Shown piece after piece: positions 1 through 6,655 of a stretch of 17,492 bases of DNA (positions within the stretch are counted from its first letter, which is position 1; the number at the start of each line of letters is the position of its first letter). Made by a program: the position numbers and the translations under genes. Origin of the DNA: Chromatiales bacterium (GTDB lineage Bacteria; Pseudomonadota; Gammaproteobacteria; Chromatiales; Chromatiaceae); contig JAKSCN010000417.1 in NCBI GenBank assembly GCA_022360595.1, positions 1 through 17,492 on the forward strand, given 5' to 3'. The notes beneath the pieces were generated by a model. It saw only the letters and a program-made list of their open reading frames with translations, searched no databases and had not been told where the DNA came from.

Positions 1-54
1 ACTGATCGGATTATCACCCAACTACAGGCGACCAAGGGGCAATCCTGTCTCTAG
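1..54 (+). CDS. possible 3' end of an upstream gene (partial)
   Basis: Frame 1 is open from the window edge to a TAG at 52-54, giving 17 residues that end in GQSCL. The piece is too short to identify, and an open frame this short occurs by chance. It could be the tail of whatever gene precedes aspS. Frame 2 is also open through this stretch, so the choice of frame is not secure. Confidence 0.2.
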   Translation, partial: TDRIITQLQATKGQSCL

Positions 55-194
55 GTCGCCGGAATTCCAACGAGATCGCGGAAATTTGGCCCCAAAACTT
101 GCGCCAGCAGGCCTCAAACCGTACCATTTCCGCTTTTTCAGCGGCCGTTTTTCTGGCCGCCATTTCAAGTTAAGTTTGTAACAGGACAATTTCC
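55..194 (+). promoter_or_regulatory. aspS upstream region with two overlapping hairpins and a weak promoter candidate
   Basis: This gap carries two inverted repeats that share bases. CCGCT at 130-134 can pair with AGCGG at 140-144, and GCGGCC at 141-146 can pair with GGCCGC at 155-160, so only one can form at a time. A weak sigma70-like pair lies upstream: TTGCGC at 99-104, 17 bases, TACCAT at 122-127. It matches the consensus poorly. The aspS ribosome binding site AGGA is at 183-186, eight bases before ATG 195. Whether the hairpins end an upstream transcript or lie in the aspS leader cannot be decided here. Confidence 0.3.
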
Positions 195-1985
195 ATGCGC
201 AGCCATTATTGCGGACAACTCAATGCCTCTCACATTGATCAAGAGGTGGAACTTTGCGGCTGGGTTCAGCGCCGTCGTGACCACGGTGGAGTGATCTTTA
301 TCGATTTGCGCGACCGTGAAGGTCTGGTGCAGGTGGTTTATGACCCCGATCTTCCCGATGTTTTCGCAGTGGCTGAGCAGGTGCGTAATGAATTTGTTCT
401 GAAGATCAAAGGTCGTGTTCGTGCCCGTCCTGAAGGTACGATCAACCCGGAACTCCCTACCGGTGAAATCGAAGTGCTTGGCTTGGAGCTGGAAGTTCTG
501 AACCGCGCCGATACACCACCGTTTCAGTTGGATGAGCACGAGAATGTTTCGGAAGAGGTGCGTCTGCGCTATCGCTACATCGACCTGCGCCGCCCTGAAA
601 TGCTGGAGCGTATCAAACTGCGTGCGGCAGTGACTCGCAATATGCGTAACTATCTGGATGACAACGGTTTTCTCGATATCGAAACACCGATGTTGACCAA
701 GGCTACACCAGAAGGCGCACGCGACTACCTGGTTCCAAGTCGTACCCATGCGGGTAAATTCTTTGCACTGCCTCAGTCACCTCAACTGTTCAAGCAGTTG
801 CTGATGATGTCCGGCATGGACCGTTATTACCAGATTGTGCGCTGCTTTCGCGATGAGGATCTGCGAGCAGATCGTCAGCCCGAATTTACCCAACTCGACC
901 TTGAGATGTCGTTCATGAACGAAGACCAGGTGATGGGCGTCATGGAGGGTATGATCCGTAACCTATTTAAAGAGGTACAGGGTGTCGAACTGCCTGAGTT
1001 TCCACGCATGACTTACGCTGAGGCAATGCGTCGTTTCGGTTCTGATCGCCCCGATCTGCGTTGCCCACTGGAGTTGATCGACGTTGCTGATCTGATGGCT
1101 GAGGTTGAGTTCAAAGTGTTCTCAGGTCCCGCAAAGGATCCGAAAGGCCGTGTCGTCGCCATGCGTTTGCCGAAGGGTAGCGAGCTGAGCCGTAAAGAGA
1201 TTGATGATTACACCAAGTATGTTGGTATCTACGGCGCTAAGGGGCTCGCCTACATCAAGGTAAATGATTGGTCCCAGGGCCGCGAAGGGCTGCAGTCTCC
1301 GATTCTGAAGTTCCTGCCCGATGAAGCGGTCAACGGCATTATGGAGCGCACAGGCGCTGAGAATGGCGATCTGATATTCTTCGGTGCCGATAAAGCGAAC
1401 ATCGTTAACGAAGCGATCGGTGCGTTACGCGTCAAGCTCGGCGAAGATCGTGATCTGCTGGAAGGTGACTGGAAACCGGTTTGGGTTGTCGACTTCCCCA
1501 TGTTCGAGTGGGACGAAGGCGCCAAGCGCTGGACTGCTTTGCATCACCCCTTTACCGCGCCAAGAAGCGATCAGTTGGATCTGCTGGAGAGCGACCCAGG
1601 CGCCTGTCTGTCACGCGCCTACGATATGGTGTTGAACGGCACCGAAGTGGGCGGCGGCTCTATCCGTATCCACGACCCGGAAGTACAGGAGAAGGTCTTC
1701 TCCCTGCTCGGTATCGGTCAGGAAGAGGCGGAAGAGAAGTTTGGCTTCCTGCTCAACGCCTTGAAATTTGGTTGCCCGCCACACGGTGGTCTGGCTTTCG
1801 GTCTGGATCGTCTGGTGATGCTGATGGCGGGGGCTGCCTCCATCCGCGATGTCATGGCATTCCCGAAAACCCAAACAGCAGCCTGTCTGCTCACCTCAGC
1901 ACCGTCCGAGGTCAATCCCGACCAACTGCGTGAACTTTCGATTCGCCTGCGTCTGCCGCAGAGTGAAGAGAAGAAAGCCGGCTAA
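195..1985 (+). CDS. aspS: aspartyl-tRNA synthetase (class II, bacterial type), probably nondiscriminating
   Basis: Cytoplasmic enzyme that charges tRNA-Asp with aspartate using ATP. The 596 residues match the usual bacterial length. An N-terminal OB-fold anticodon-binding domain (about 1-105, with GWVQRRRDHGG) is followed by the class II catalytic core, which holds motif 2 (FRDEDLRADRQPEFTQLD, about 218-235), an inserted GAD domain (about 280-420) and motif 3 (GLAFGLDRLVML near 535-546). The sequence reads very like Pseudomonas AspRS. His30 and Gly81 occupy positions where E. coli has Leu and Lys; His and Gly there are associated with nondiscriminating enzymes that also make Asp-tRNA-Asn for GatCAB. 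That specificity is inferred from residues only. ATG 195 has AGGA eight bases upstream. nudB follows after 65 bases. Confidence 0.98.
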   Translation: MRSHYCGQLNASHIDQEVELCGWVQRRRDHGGVIFIDLRDREGLVQVVYDPDLPDVFAVAEQVRNEFVLKIKGRVRARPEGTINPELPTGEIEVLGLELEVLNRADTPPFQLDEHENVSEEVRLRYRYIDLRRPEMLERIKLRAAVTRNMRNYLDDNGFLDIETPMLTKATPEGARDYLVPSRTHAGKFFALPQSPQLFKQLLMMSGMDRYYQIVRCFRDEDLRADRQPEFTQLDLEMSFMNEDQVMGVMEGMIRNLFKEVQGVELPEFPRMTYAEAMRRFGSDRPDLRCPLELIDVADLMAEVEFKVFSGPAKDPKGRVVAMRLPKGSELSRKEIDDYTKYVGIYGAKGLAYIKVNDWSQGREGLQSPILKFLPDEAVNGIMERTGAENGDLIFFGADKANIVNEAIGALRVKLGEDRDLLEGDWKPVWVVDFPMFEWDEGAKRWTALHHPFTAPRSDQLDLLESDPGACLSRAYDMVLNGTEVGGGSIRIHDPEVQEKVFSLLGIGQEEAEEKFGFLLNALKFGCPPHGGLAFGLDRLVMLMAGAASIRDVMAFPKTQTAACLLTSAPSEVNPDQLRELSIRLRLPQSEEKKAG

Positions 1986-1991
1986 CCCTAC

Positions 1992-2036
1992 CGATATGAA
2001 GATGAAGTCTGATTCCGGCACTTCATCTTCATATCG
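1992..2036. repeat. perfect 17-bp inverted repeat (stem-loop) between aspS and nudB
   Basis: CGATATGAAGATGAAGT at 1992-2008 is exactly complementary to 2020-2036, with an 11-base loop (2009-2019). The stem begins seven bases after the aspS stop codon and ends 14 bases before the nudB start. No run of T follows the right arm, so this is not a standard intrinsic terminator. It may be an RNA processing or stability element between two cotranscribed genes, or it may control access to the nudB start, which lacks a clear Shine-Dalgarno sequence. Each arm also contains a short tandem repeat of ATGAAG. Confidence 0.85.
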
Positions 2037-2050
2037 CAGTCATACAGTTT

Positions 2051-2485
2051 GTGACTAAATCCTATAAGCGTCCTGAATCGATTTTAGTAGTGGTCTACAC
2101 CGCTGGCGGTGAGGCGTTGATGCTTAATCGCACCAAACCTACCGGATTCTGGCAGTCGGTCACCGGTAGCATGCGTTGGGGCGAAACTGCCCGTCATGCG
2201 GCTGAGCGCGAGCTTTATGAAGAGACGGGGCTGCGGGGTCAGGGCCGTCTGATCGATTGCCGGTTGACGGTTGAATTCCCCATTCTTCCTGAATGGCGGC
2301 CTCGCTATGCGCCTACCGCGCGCTATAATCGAGAGCATCACTTTTTACTCAGACTGCCTTTCCGGCGTCTGATTAAACTGAGTCCAACAGAGCATACAGA
2401 GTATCGCTGGGTGCCTATTCTCGAAGCCGCAAAAATGGCGACCTCCTGGACTAATCGAGATGCACTGCTCAAACTGATTCAGTAA
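2051..2485 (+). CDS. nudB: dihydroneopterin triphosphate pyrophosphatase (Nudix hydrolase)
   Basis: Removes pyrophosphate from dihydroneopterin triphosphate, an early step of folate synthesis in the cytoplasm. The 144 residues match NudB length. The start YKRPESILVVVYT resembles the E. coli NudB N-terminus, and FWQSVTGS leads into a complete Nudix box: G, five residues, E at GSMRWGE, then REL.EETGL (about residues 38-60), which supplies the metal-binding glutamates. The internal RYAP and the C-terminal SWTNRDAL also fit NudB. GTG 2051 is chosen because the next upstream in-frame codons contain no usable ATG before a stop at 2003-2005. No good ribosome binding site is visible, and the long hairpin lies just upstream. 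Its place after aspS is a common gammaproteobacterial arrangement and supports the call. Confidence 0.93.
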   Translation: MTKSYKRPESILVVVYTAGGEALMLNRTKPTGFWQSVTGSMRWGETARHAAERELYEETGLRGQGRLIDCRLTVEFPILPEWRPRYAPTARYNREHHFLLRLPFRRLIKLSPTEHTEYRWVPILEAAKMATSWTNRDALLKLIQ

Positions 2486-2509
2486 TCAGGCTACACTGGA
2501 GAGATGAAA

Positions 2510-3265
2510 ATGCTGATCTCTCTCATCAAATTCACAGTGCTCTTCTATGTTACGACAGGGGTACTGCTGTTTATTTTTCAGCGTAATTTCCTCTATTACC
2601 CCACGCAAAAAATCAACCACGCTTATCGGGTAGAGCCTTTCTCCGTCAATGGTGAATCTATTGAGGTGGTCGTGCTTAACCAGGGCAGAGAGAAGGCGTT
2701 AATCTACTTTGGGGGTAATGGTGAACCTGTCGCCATGAATGCTGATGATTTCCGTCATGTTTTTCAAAATCATACTGTCTATCTGGTCAACTACAGGGGG
2801 TATGGTGGAAGCACTGGCTCACCCGACGAGCAAAGCCTCTATAGTGATGCCTTACATATCTATTCACGGATCGAGCAACAGCACGCCACTATCTCAGTGG
2901 TTGGACGTAGTTTGGGCTCAGGGGTGGCAACCTATCTCGCGTCAGAGAAGCCAATAGAGAAACTGATCCTAATCACACCGTATGACAGCATTCAAAATGT
3001 TGCTCAGGACAAGTTCCCTTTCTATCCCATGTCACTGTTGCTATGGGATAAGTATGACTCTGTTGGCCGTGTCGGAAAAATCAGTGCTGAGACCCTCGTT
3101 TTACTGGCTGAATATGATCAGATTATCCCTGCAAAATACTCCAACCGACTGATCAGTGCGTTTCCCAAATCGCAGATCAAAGTGAAAACGATAAAGGGAG
3201 TTGGGCATAACAGCATCTCCAATCGTGAGAGCTACTATCTGTTATTGCAGGATTTTATTCGTTGA
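2510..3265 (+). CDS. membrane-anchored alpha/beta hydrolase (BEM46/ABHD13-like)
   Basis: Predicted serine hydrolase of unknown substrate, anchored by an N-terminal membrane segment (about residues 4-22, ISLIKFTVLFYVTTGVLLFIF) with its domain probably outside the cytoplasm. The catalytic features are visible: nucleophile elbow GRSLGSG, an acid residue in AEYDQIIP, and His in GVGHNSIS near the C-terminus. FLYYPTQ after the anchor and NYRGYGGSTGSP are typical of this family (COG1073-like). Two in-frame ATGs exist, at 2504 and 2510. GGAG at 2498-2501 is eight bases from 2510 but almost touches 2504, so 2510 is preferred (251 aa). It starts 24 bases after the nudB stop and is likely cotranscribed. 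No terminator is evident directly after it. The family is secure; the substrate is not known. Confidence 0.9.
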   Translation: MLISLIKFTVLFYVTTGVLLFIFQRNFLYYPTQKINHAYRVEPFSVNGESIEVVVLNQGREKALIYFGGNGEPVAMNADDFRHVFQNHTVYLVNYRGYGGSTGSPDEQSLYSDALHIYSRIEQQHATISVVGRSLGSGVATYLASEKPIEKLILITPYDSIQNVAQDKFPFYPMSLLLWDKYDSVGRVGKISAETLVLLAEYDQIIPAKYSNRLISAFPKSQIKVKTIKGVGHNSISNRESYYLLLQDFIR

Positions 3266-3281
3266 TATTAGTGTTAACAGA

Positions 3282-3362
3282 CCCTAGGAACTTAGACCGT
3301 AAGTGGTTGTAGGGAATGGGATTCAGGCTTGACGAGGAAAGCTGGCATGTCAAGCGGCTCCC
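3282..3362 (+). other. foldable non-coding stretch with nested inverted repeats
   Basis: Two stem-loops can be drawn by eye downstream of the hydrolase gene. CCCTA at 3282-3286 can pair with TAGGG at 3310-3314, enclosing CTTA (3291-3294) with TAAG (3300-3303). GGGA at 3318-3321 can pair with TCCC at 3359-3362, enclosing a perfect 7-bp stem, GCTTGAC (3327-3333) with GTCAAGC (3349-3355). It does not match any riboswitch consensus that I recall. It may be the 3' end of the housekeeping transcript or a structured RNA. Confidence 0.35.
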
Positions 3363-3391
3363 CGAATTATGGTAAAAACATACAAATTATA

Positions 3392-3421
3392 TTGAAATAA
3401 TCTGTTCAAGTTTGGTATTCT
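3392..3421 (+). promoter_or_regulatory. sigma70-like promoter upstream of the secreted-protein gene cluster
   Basis: TTGAAA at 3392-3397 and TATTCT at 3416-3421 are separated by 18 bases in an AT-rich setting. Each hexamer matches the consensus at four to five positions. Transcription would begin near 3428, just before an ATCGAT/ATCGAT inverted repeat (3429-3434 and 3450-3455), and would pass through the mini-ORF and the terminator before reaching the next gene. Confidence 0.45.
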
Positions 3422-3471
3422 TGGGCACATCGATAACCAGTTGTTTTTAATCGATCAGTAAGGAAGTACCT

Positions 3472-3495
3472 ATGACACGGAACTGTTCTCCCTGA
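3472..3495 (+). CDS. seven-codon mini-ORF, possible leader peptide
   Basis: ATG at 3472 is preceded by an excellent ribosome binding site, AAGGAAG at 3460-3466, with a five-base spacer. It encodes MTRNCSP and stops at TGA 3493-3495. An intrinsic terminator begins 19 bases later. A well-translated very short frame ahead of a terminator is the layout of transcription attenuators, but the peptide has no run of a single amino acid and no regulatory residue is obvious. It could equally be a chance start codon behind a purine-rich sequence. Confidence 0.35.
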   Translation: MTRNCSP

Positions 3496-3513
3496 TTCCT
3501 CCCCATCACGCAT

Positions 3514-3539
3514 AACTGCTACCACTCAGGCAGTTTTTT
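3514..3539 (+). terminator. intrinsic terminator in the leader of the Ig/beta-propeller gene
   Basis: AACTGC (3514-3519) pairs with GCAGTT (3530-3535) around a ten-base loop, and the right arm runs into six T residues (3534-3539). The stem is short but the layout is canonical. GCAG at 3530-3533 could instead pair with CTGC at 3541-3544, which would break the terminator and offers a simple antiterminator. The terminator lies about 110 bases after the predicted transcription start and 157 bases before the downstream start codon. Confidence 0.6.
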
Positions 3540-3695
3540 GCTGCTTCGGTATGGTGTCCCGTGCCTTTGGTTTGGGTTCCTTCGTTCTTGGATTTTTATG
3601 TGGTTATGCGTCCGCCGGTAATGCGTGTGAGTAAAGCCGGTGTGTTGAGCCTCCATTCAAACATGTCGAGATTGAACATCATCAAGGGAAAAGCT

Positions 3696-6593
3696 GTGAA
3701 CAGAAAAGCTCTCTCAATCGGTTTTTGGAAGGGAATTACTCGACTTTTCGCTGTTCTCAGTTGTCTTCTACTCAGCGGTACAGCGTTCGCTGTCGACTCA
3801 ATATGCGCCCTAGTAAAAATCGAGATAGAACAGACGTTGACCCTGGAGCGTCAGGCGTTTGATGCGCGCATGGTGATCACCAACCACCTTGATACGGTGG
3901 CGCTGGAGAATGTCAAAGTCGATGTGGTGTTCACCGACGAGGAAGGCAACAGTGTGCTGGCCAGCAGTGATCCCAACAATACCGCCGCGCAGTTTTTTAT
4001 CCGTGTCGACTCGCTTGAGGGGATTGCGGATGTATCGGGCAGTGGCACCGTCTCGCCGGGGGCGGAGGCAGAGGCACACTGGCTGATTATTCCCGCGCCC
4101 GGTGCGGGTGGCTCCGTGGCATCCGGCAAGCGTTATGACGTGGGCGCGGTACTGCGCTACACCCAGAACGGTGAGCAGAAAGAGATTGCGGTGGCGCCGG
4201 ATCTGATTTTCGTTAAACCCCTGCCACAGTTAAACCTGGACTATTTTCTGACCGAGGATGTTGTCGCGGACAACCCTTTTACCGCTCCGGTTGAGCCGCC
4301 TCAACCCTTTGTCTTGGGGGTGCGTGTTGCGAACAATGGCGGTGGGGCGGCGAAAGACCTCAGTATCGATACGGCGCAACCGAAGATTGTTGAGAATGAG
4401 CAGGAACTATTGATCGATTTTCGTATCACCGGCGCGCAGGTGAATGAGGAGCCGGCCGAGCCCGTGCTGCTGATGAATTTCGGTGACATAGAGGCAGGGC
4501 AATCAAAGGTTGGGCGCTGGCAGATGGAGACCAACCTCTCCGGGAGTTTTGTGGAATTTGAGGCCACCTTCTCGCATGGCGATGATCTAGGTGGGCGGTT
4601 AACCTCTCTTATCGACACCATCGATACCCACCTCTTACTGCACGATGTGCGAGTTGACTTGCCGGGCAGGGACAGGATTCAGGATTTTCTGGCTAAAGAC
4701 GGGGATGTGATTCGCGTTTTTGAATCGGACAATGTTGATACCGTGGTTGAGAATCTTTCATCCGAGGCATCACCAAGCAGTCAGTCTGGGATAAACCGGC
4801 AGTTAACCGTGCCTGCCACGCTTGGTATGGCGTATATCGAGCTGCCCGATCCCCATGAGGGGGCATACTACCTGACGGGGGCATACCGCCGTGATGGCAC
4901 CCAACTGCCACTGGAGAATGCGTGGCTCTCGGTGAAGACCCATACGGGCGGCGCCTTAGAGCATAAGCTGCATATTTTTGACTATGCACCTTCGACCCAA
5001 TACACCCTGGTATTCGGTGCCGCCCAACCGGGTAATGAGGCACCGGTCCTGCAGTTTATTTCGGATCAAACCATTGCCGTGGGCTCAACCTTGAGTTTCC
5101 TGGTCGAAGCCTCCGACCCCAATGGCACCATCCCCGCAGTCAGCACCTCCCCACTACCGCCGGGTGCAACCCTGGTGGCCGATAGCCAGACTCCTGAACT
5201 GAGCCGGTATATCTTCGAGTGGACTCCACAGGCCGGGAAAAATGGCGCCTATCGGATAACCTTCTCCGTGAGCGATGGGGCACTGAGCAGTGCCCGCGAA
5301 GTGTTGATTCGGGTCACCTCACCGGAGGACACCGACGGCGATGGCATGCTGGATAGCTGGGAGATCGCAACCTTTGGCTCACTCGCACAGGATGAGACAA
5401 CCGACTACGATAATGACGGCATTCTGGACATTGTTGATCCGTATCCCTTGAATAGCGCCTCCGGGCAGTGTGAGGAGGTAGACGGTGTCGTCACTGTAAC
5501 CAACAGCGAATACCAAACGGGCGAAAGTGTTGAGTGCTCCGCCACTTCGTCCATCCAGACCAGCGAAACAGTGACGGTGAAGTCGGGTGCGACGGTGACC
5601 TACACGGCGCCACTGATCACGCTGAACCCTGGCTTTACGGCGGAAGCGGGTGCGGATTTCGTTGCCACAAGCGCCAGTGCTGAGGGGGCCGGTTCGGACG
5701 ATCATGCTCAAACAGCGGAAGATAGCTCTGGTAAAGCCCAAGCGCGTGCTACCGCCTCAACGGACAAGAGAACGCCCGCTGCCAACTACCACACGGTCGA
5801 TACACTGCCCACGGCACTGAGAGCATTGCTGTCTGCCCACGCGGCGGAGGCCACGGATATTAGCGCCAATGCCGATAACACCGTCTTTGTCTTTGTCACG
5901 GTAGCGCAATTGACCACAAACGATACGAATAGCTTGCCCGATGTCTATTTGTACGATATTCACCAGGCCTCGCTACGCATTCTAAGCCGCGGGTTGGACG
6001 GTTATGCCGCCTCGGGTGTGCAGCCTAAAATTGACGGTTTGGCCCAGTATGTGGTGTACACCTCGCAGGCTGACAACATCGTTGTCGATGACACCAATGG
6101 TCTCTCCGACATCTTCTTCTACGATTTTCGGACTGATGAGGTGACACGCATCAGCTCGGATGCGCAGGGTAATCAGGCCACCACACCCTCCGTCTCGGCG
6201 GACATTTCGACGGAGCCTTCAGTTGTTGTGTACAGCAAAGAGAATGCAGAGGGGCACCTGAAAATCTTCGAAGCGTTGCCTGGCGGTAACAAATCCGAAG
6301 AGATAGTGCTGAGCAATGGGGATTACCAAACCTTTGATCATCAGTTACCCACGATCAGCAGCAATGGGCGTTATGTGGCGTTTATGGCCACGTCAATGAC
6401 GGATGAGCGCTGCTACTTCCAACTGCTCGATCGACAGACGGGTGAGTCACACTCGGCTGCTTGTCCTGTGGAGTTTGTGCTTAGCGCCTCGACGCGTGGC
6501 CGATTCGAAGCTAATAACCGTGTGGTCCGCTTTAGCGATGATCAGTTTAGAACCGGCGTGTCGTTTAATAATTCCCTGGTGCATGCAGAGTGA
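3696..6593 (+). CDS. secreted multidomain protein: Ig-like, calcium-loop, coathanger-stack and beta-propeller domains
   Basis: Predicted exported protein of 965 aa with no known activity. GTG 3696 is preferred over the open frame's first start at 3561. AAGGGA lies six bases upstream, and translation begins directly with a signal peptide (basic start, FAVLSCLLLSG core, TAFA cleavage site near residue 35). Residues about 36-440 form beta-rich, CARDB-like domains (VRVANNGGGAAKDL, HWLIIPAPGAGG). About 446-540 is a putative Ig domain (APVLQFISDQTIAVG...FTVSDG-type ending). At 545-556 DTDGDGMLDSWE and at about 569-580 DYDNDGILDIVD are thrombospondin type 3-like calcium loops. About 590-660 resembles the 3-coathanger stack domain (LNPGFTAEAGADF). 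About 700-925 carries TolB/PD40-like propeller blades with repeated DVYLYD/DIFFYD. The transglutaminase-like gene follows after 62 bases. From memory, the N-terminal domains recur in giant proteins near Rhs genes; this is unverified. Confidence 0.85.
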   Translation: MNRKALSIGFWKGITRLFAVLSCLLLSGTAFAVDSICALVKIEIEQTLTLERQAFDARMVITNHLDTVALENVKVDVVFTDEEGNSVLASSDPNNTAAQFFIRVDSLEGIADVSGSGTVSPGAEAEAHWLIIPAPGAGGSVASGKRYDVGAVLRYTQNGEQKEIAVAPDLIFVKPLPQLNLDYFLTEDVVADNPFTAPVEPPQPFVLGVRVANNGGGAAKDLSIDTAQPKIVENEQELLIDFRITGAQVNEEPAEPVLLMNFGDIEAGQSKVGRWQMETNLSGSFVEFEATFSHGDDLGGRLTSLIDTIDTHLLLHDVRVDLPGRDRIQDFLAKDGDVIRVFESDNVDTVVENLSSEASPSSQSGINRQLTVPATLGMAYIELPDPHEGAYYLTGAYRRDGTQLPLENAWLSVKTHTGGALEHKLHIFDYAPSTQYTLVFGAAQPGNEAPVLQFISDQTIAVGSTLSFLVEASDPNGTIPAVSTSPLPPGATLVADSQTPELSRYIFEWTPQAGKNGAYRITFSVSDGALSSAREVLIRVTSPEDTDGDGMLDSWEIATFGSLAQDETTDYDNDGILDIVDPYPLNSASGQCEEVDGVVTVTNSEYQTGESVECSATSSIQTSETVTVKSGATVTYTAPLITLNPGFTAEAGADFVATSASAEGAGSDDHAQTAEDSSGKAQARATASTDKRTPAANYHTVDTLPTALRALLSAHAAEATDISANADNTVFVFVTVAQLTTNDTNSLPDVYLYDIHQASLRILSRGLDGYAASGVQPKIDGLAQYVVYTSQADNIVVDDTNGLSDIFFYDFRTDEVTRISSDAQGNQATTPSVSADISTEPSVVVYSKENAEGHLKIFEALPGGNKSEEIVLSNGDYQTFDHQLPTISSNGRYVAFMATSMTDERCYFQLLDRQTGESHSAACPVEFVLSASTRGRFEANNRVVRFSDDQFRTGVSFNNSLVHAE

Positions 6594-6655
6594 TCCCCAT
6601 TGTTCAGTGTGAAGCAGCGAAATAATAGGGTCGGCAGGAACAGAGCAGCAAGGCG

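Noticed and set aside
165..749. 194-codon open frame on the minus strand
   Set aside because: It lies opposite aspS, whose frame is conserved throughout; the translation has no recognisable domain and looks like the antisense of a real gene.
1481..1933. 150-codon open frame on the + strand inside aspS
   Set aside because: Out-of-frame shadow of aspS coding sequence, rich in Arg and without domain features.
3334..3344. GAGGAAAGC, similar to the conserved GAGGAAAG core of RNase P RNA
   Set aside because: The rest of RNase P RNA is absent; the similarity is too short and most likely chance.
3282..3540. A known riboswitch (c-di-GMP, glycine, fluoride, cobalamin) in the leader
   Set aside because: No consensus core of these classes could be found by eye, so no class is claimed.
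3561..3695. GTG 3561 as start of the Ig/propeller protein
   Set aside because: The extra 45 residues would bury the signal peptide and have no ribosome binding site; GTG 3696 has AAGGGA six bases upstream and starts at the signal peptide.
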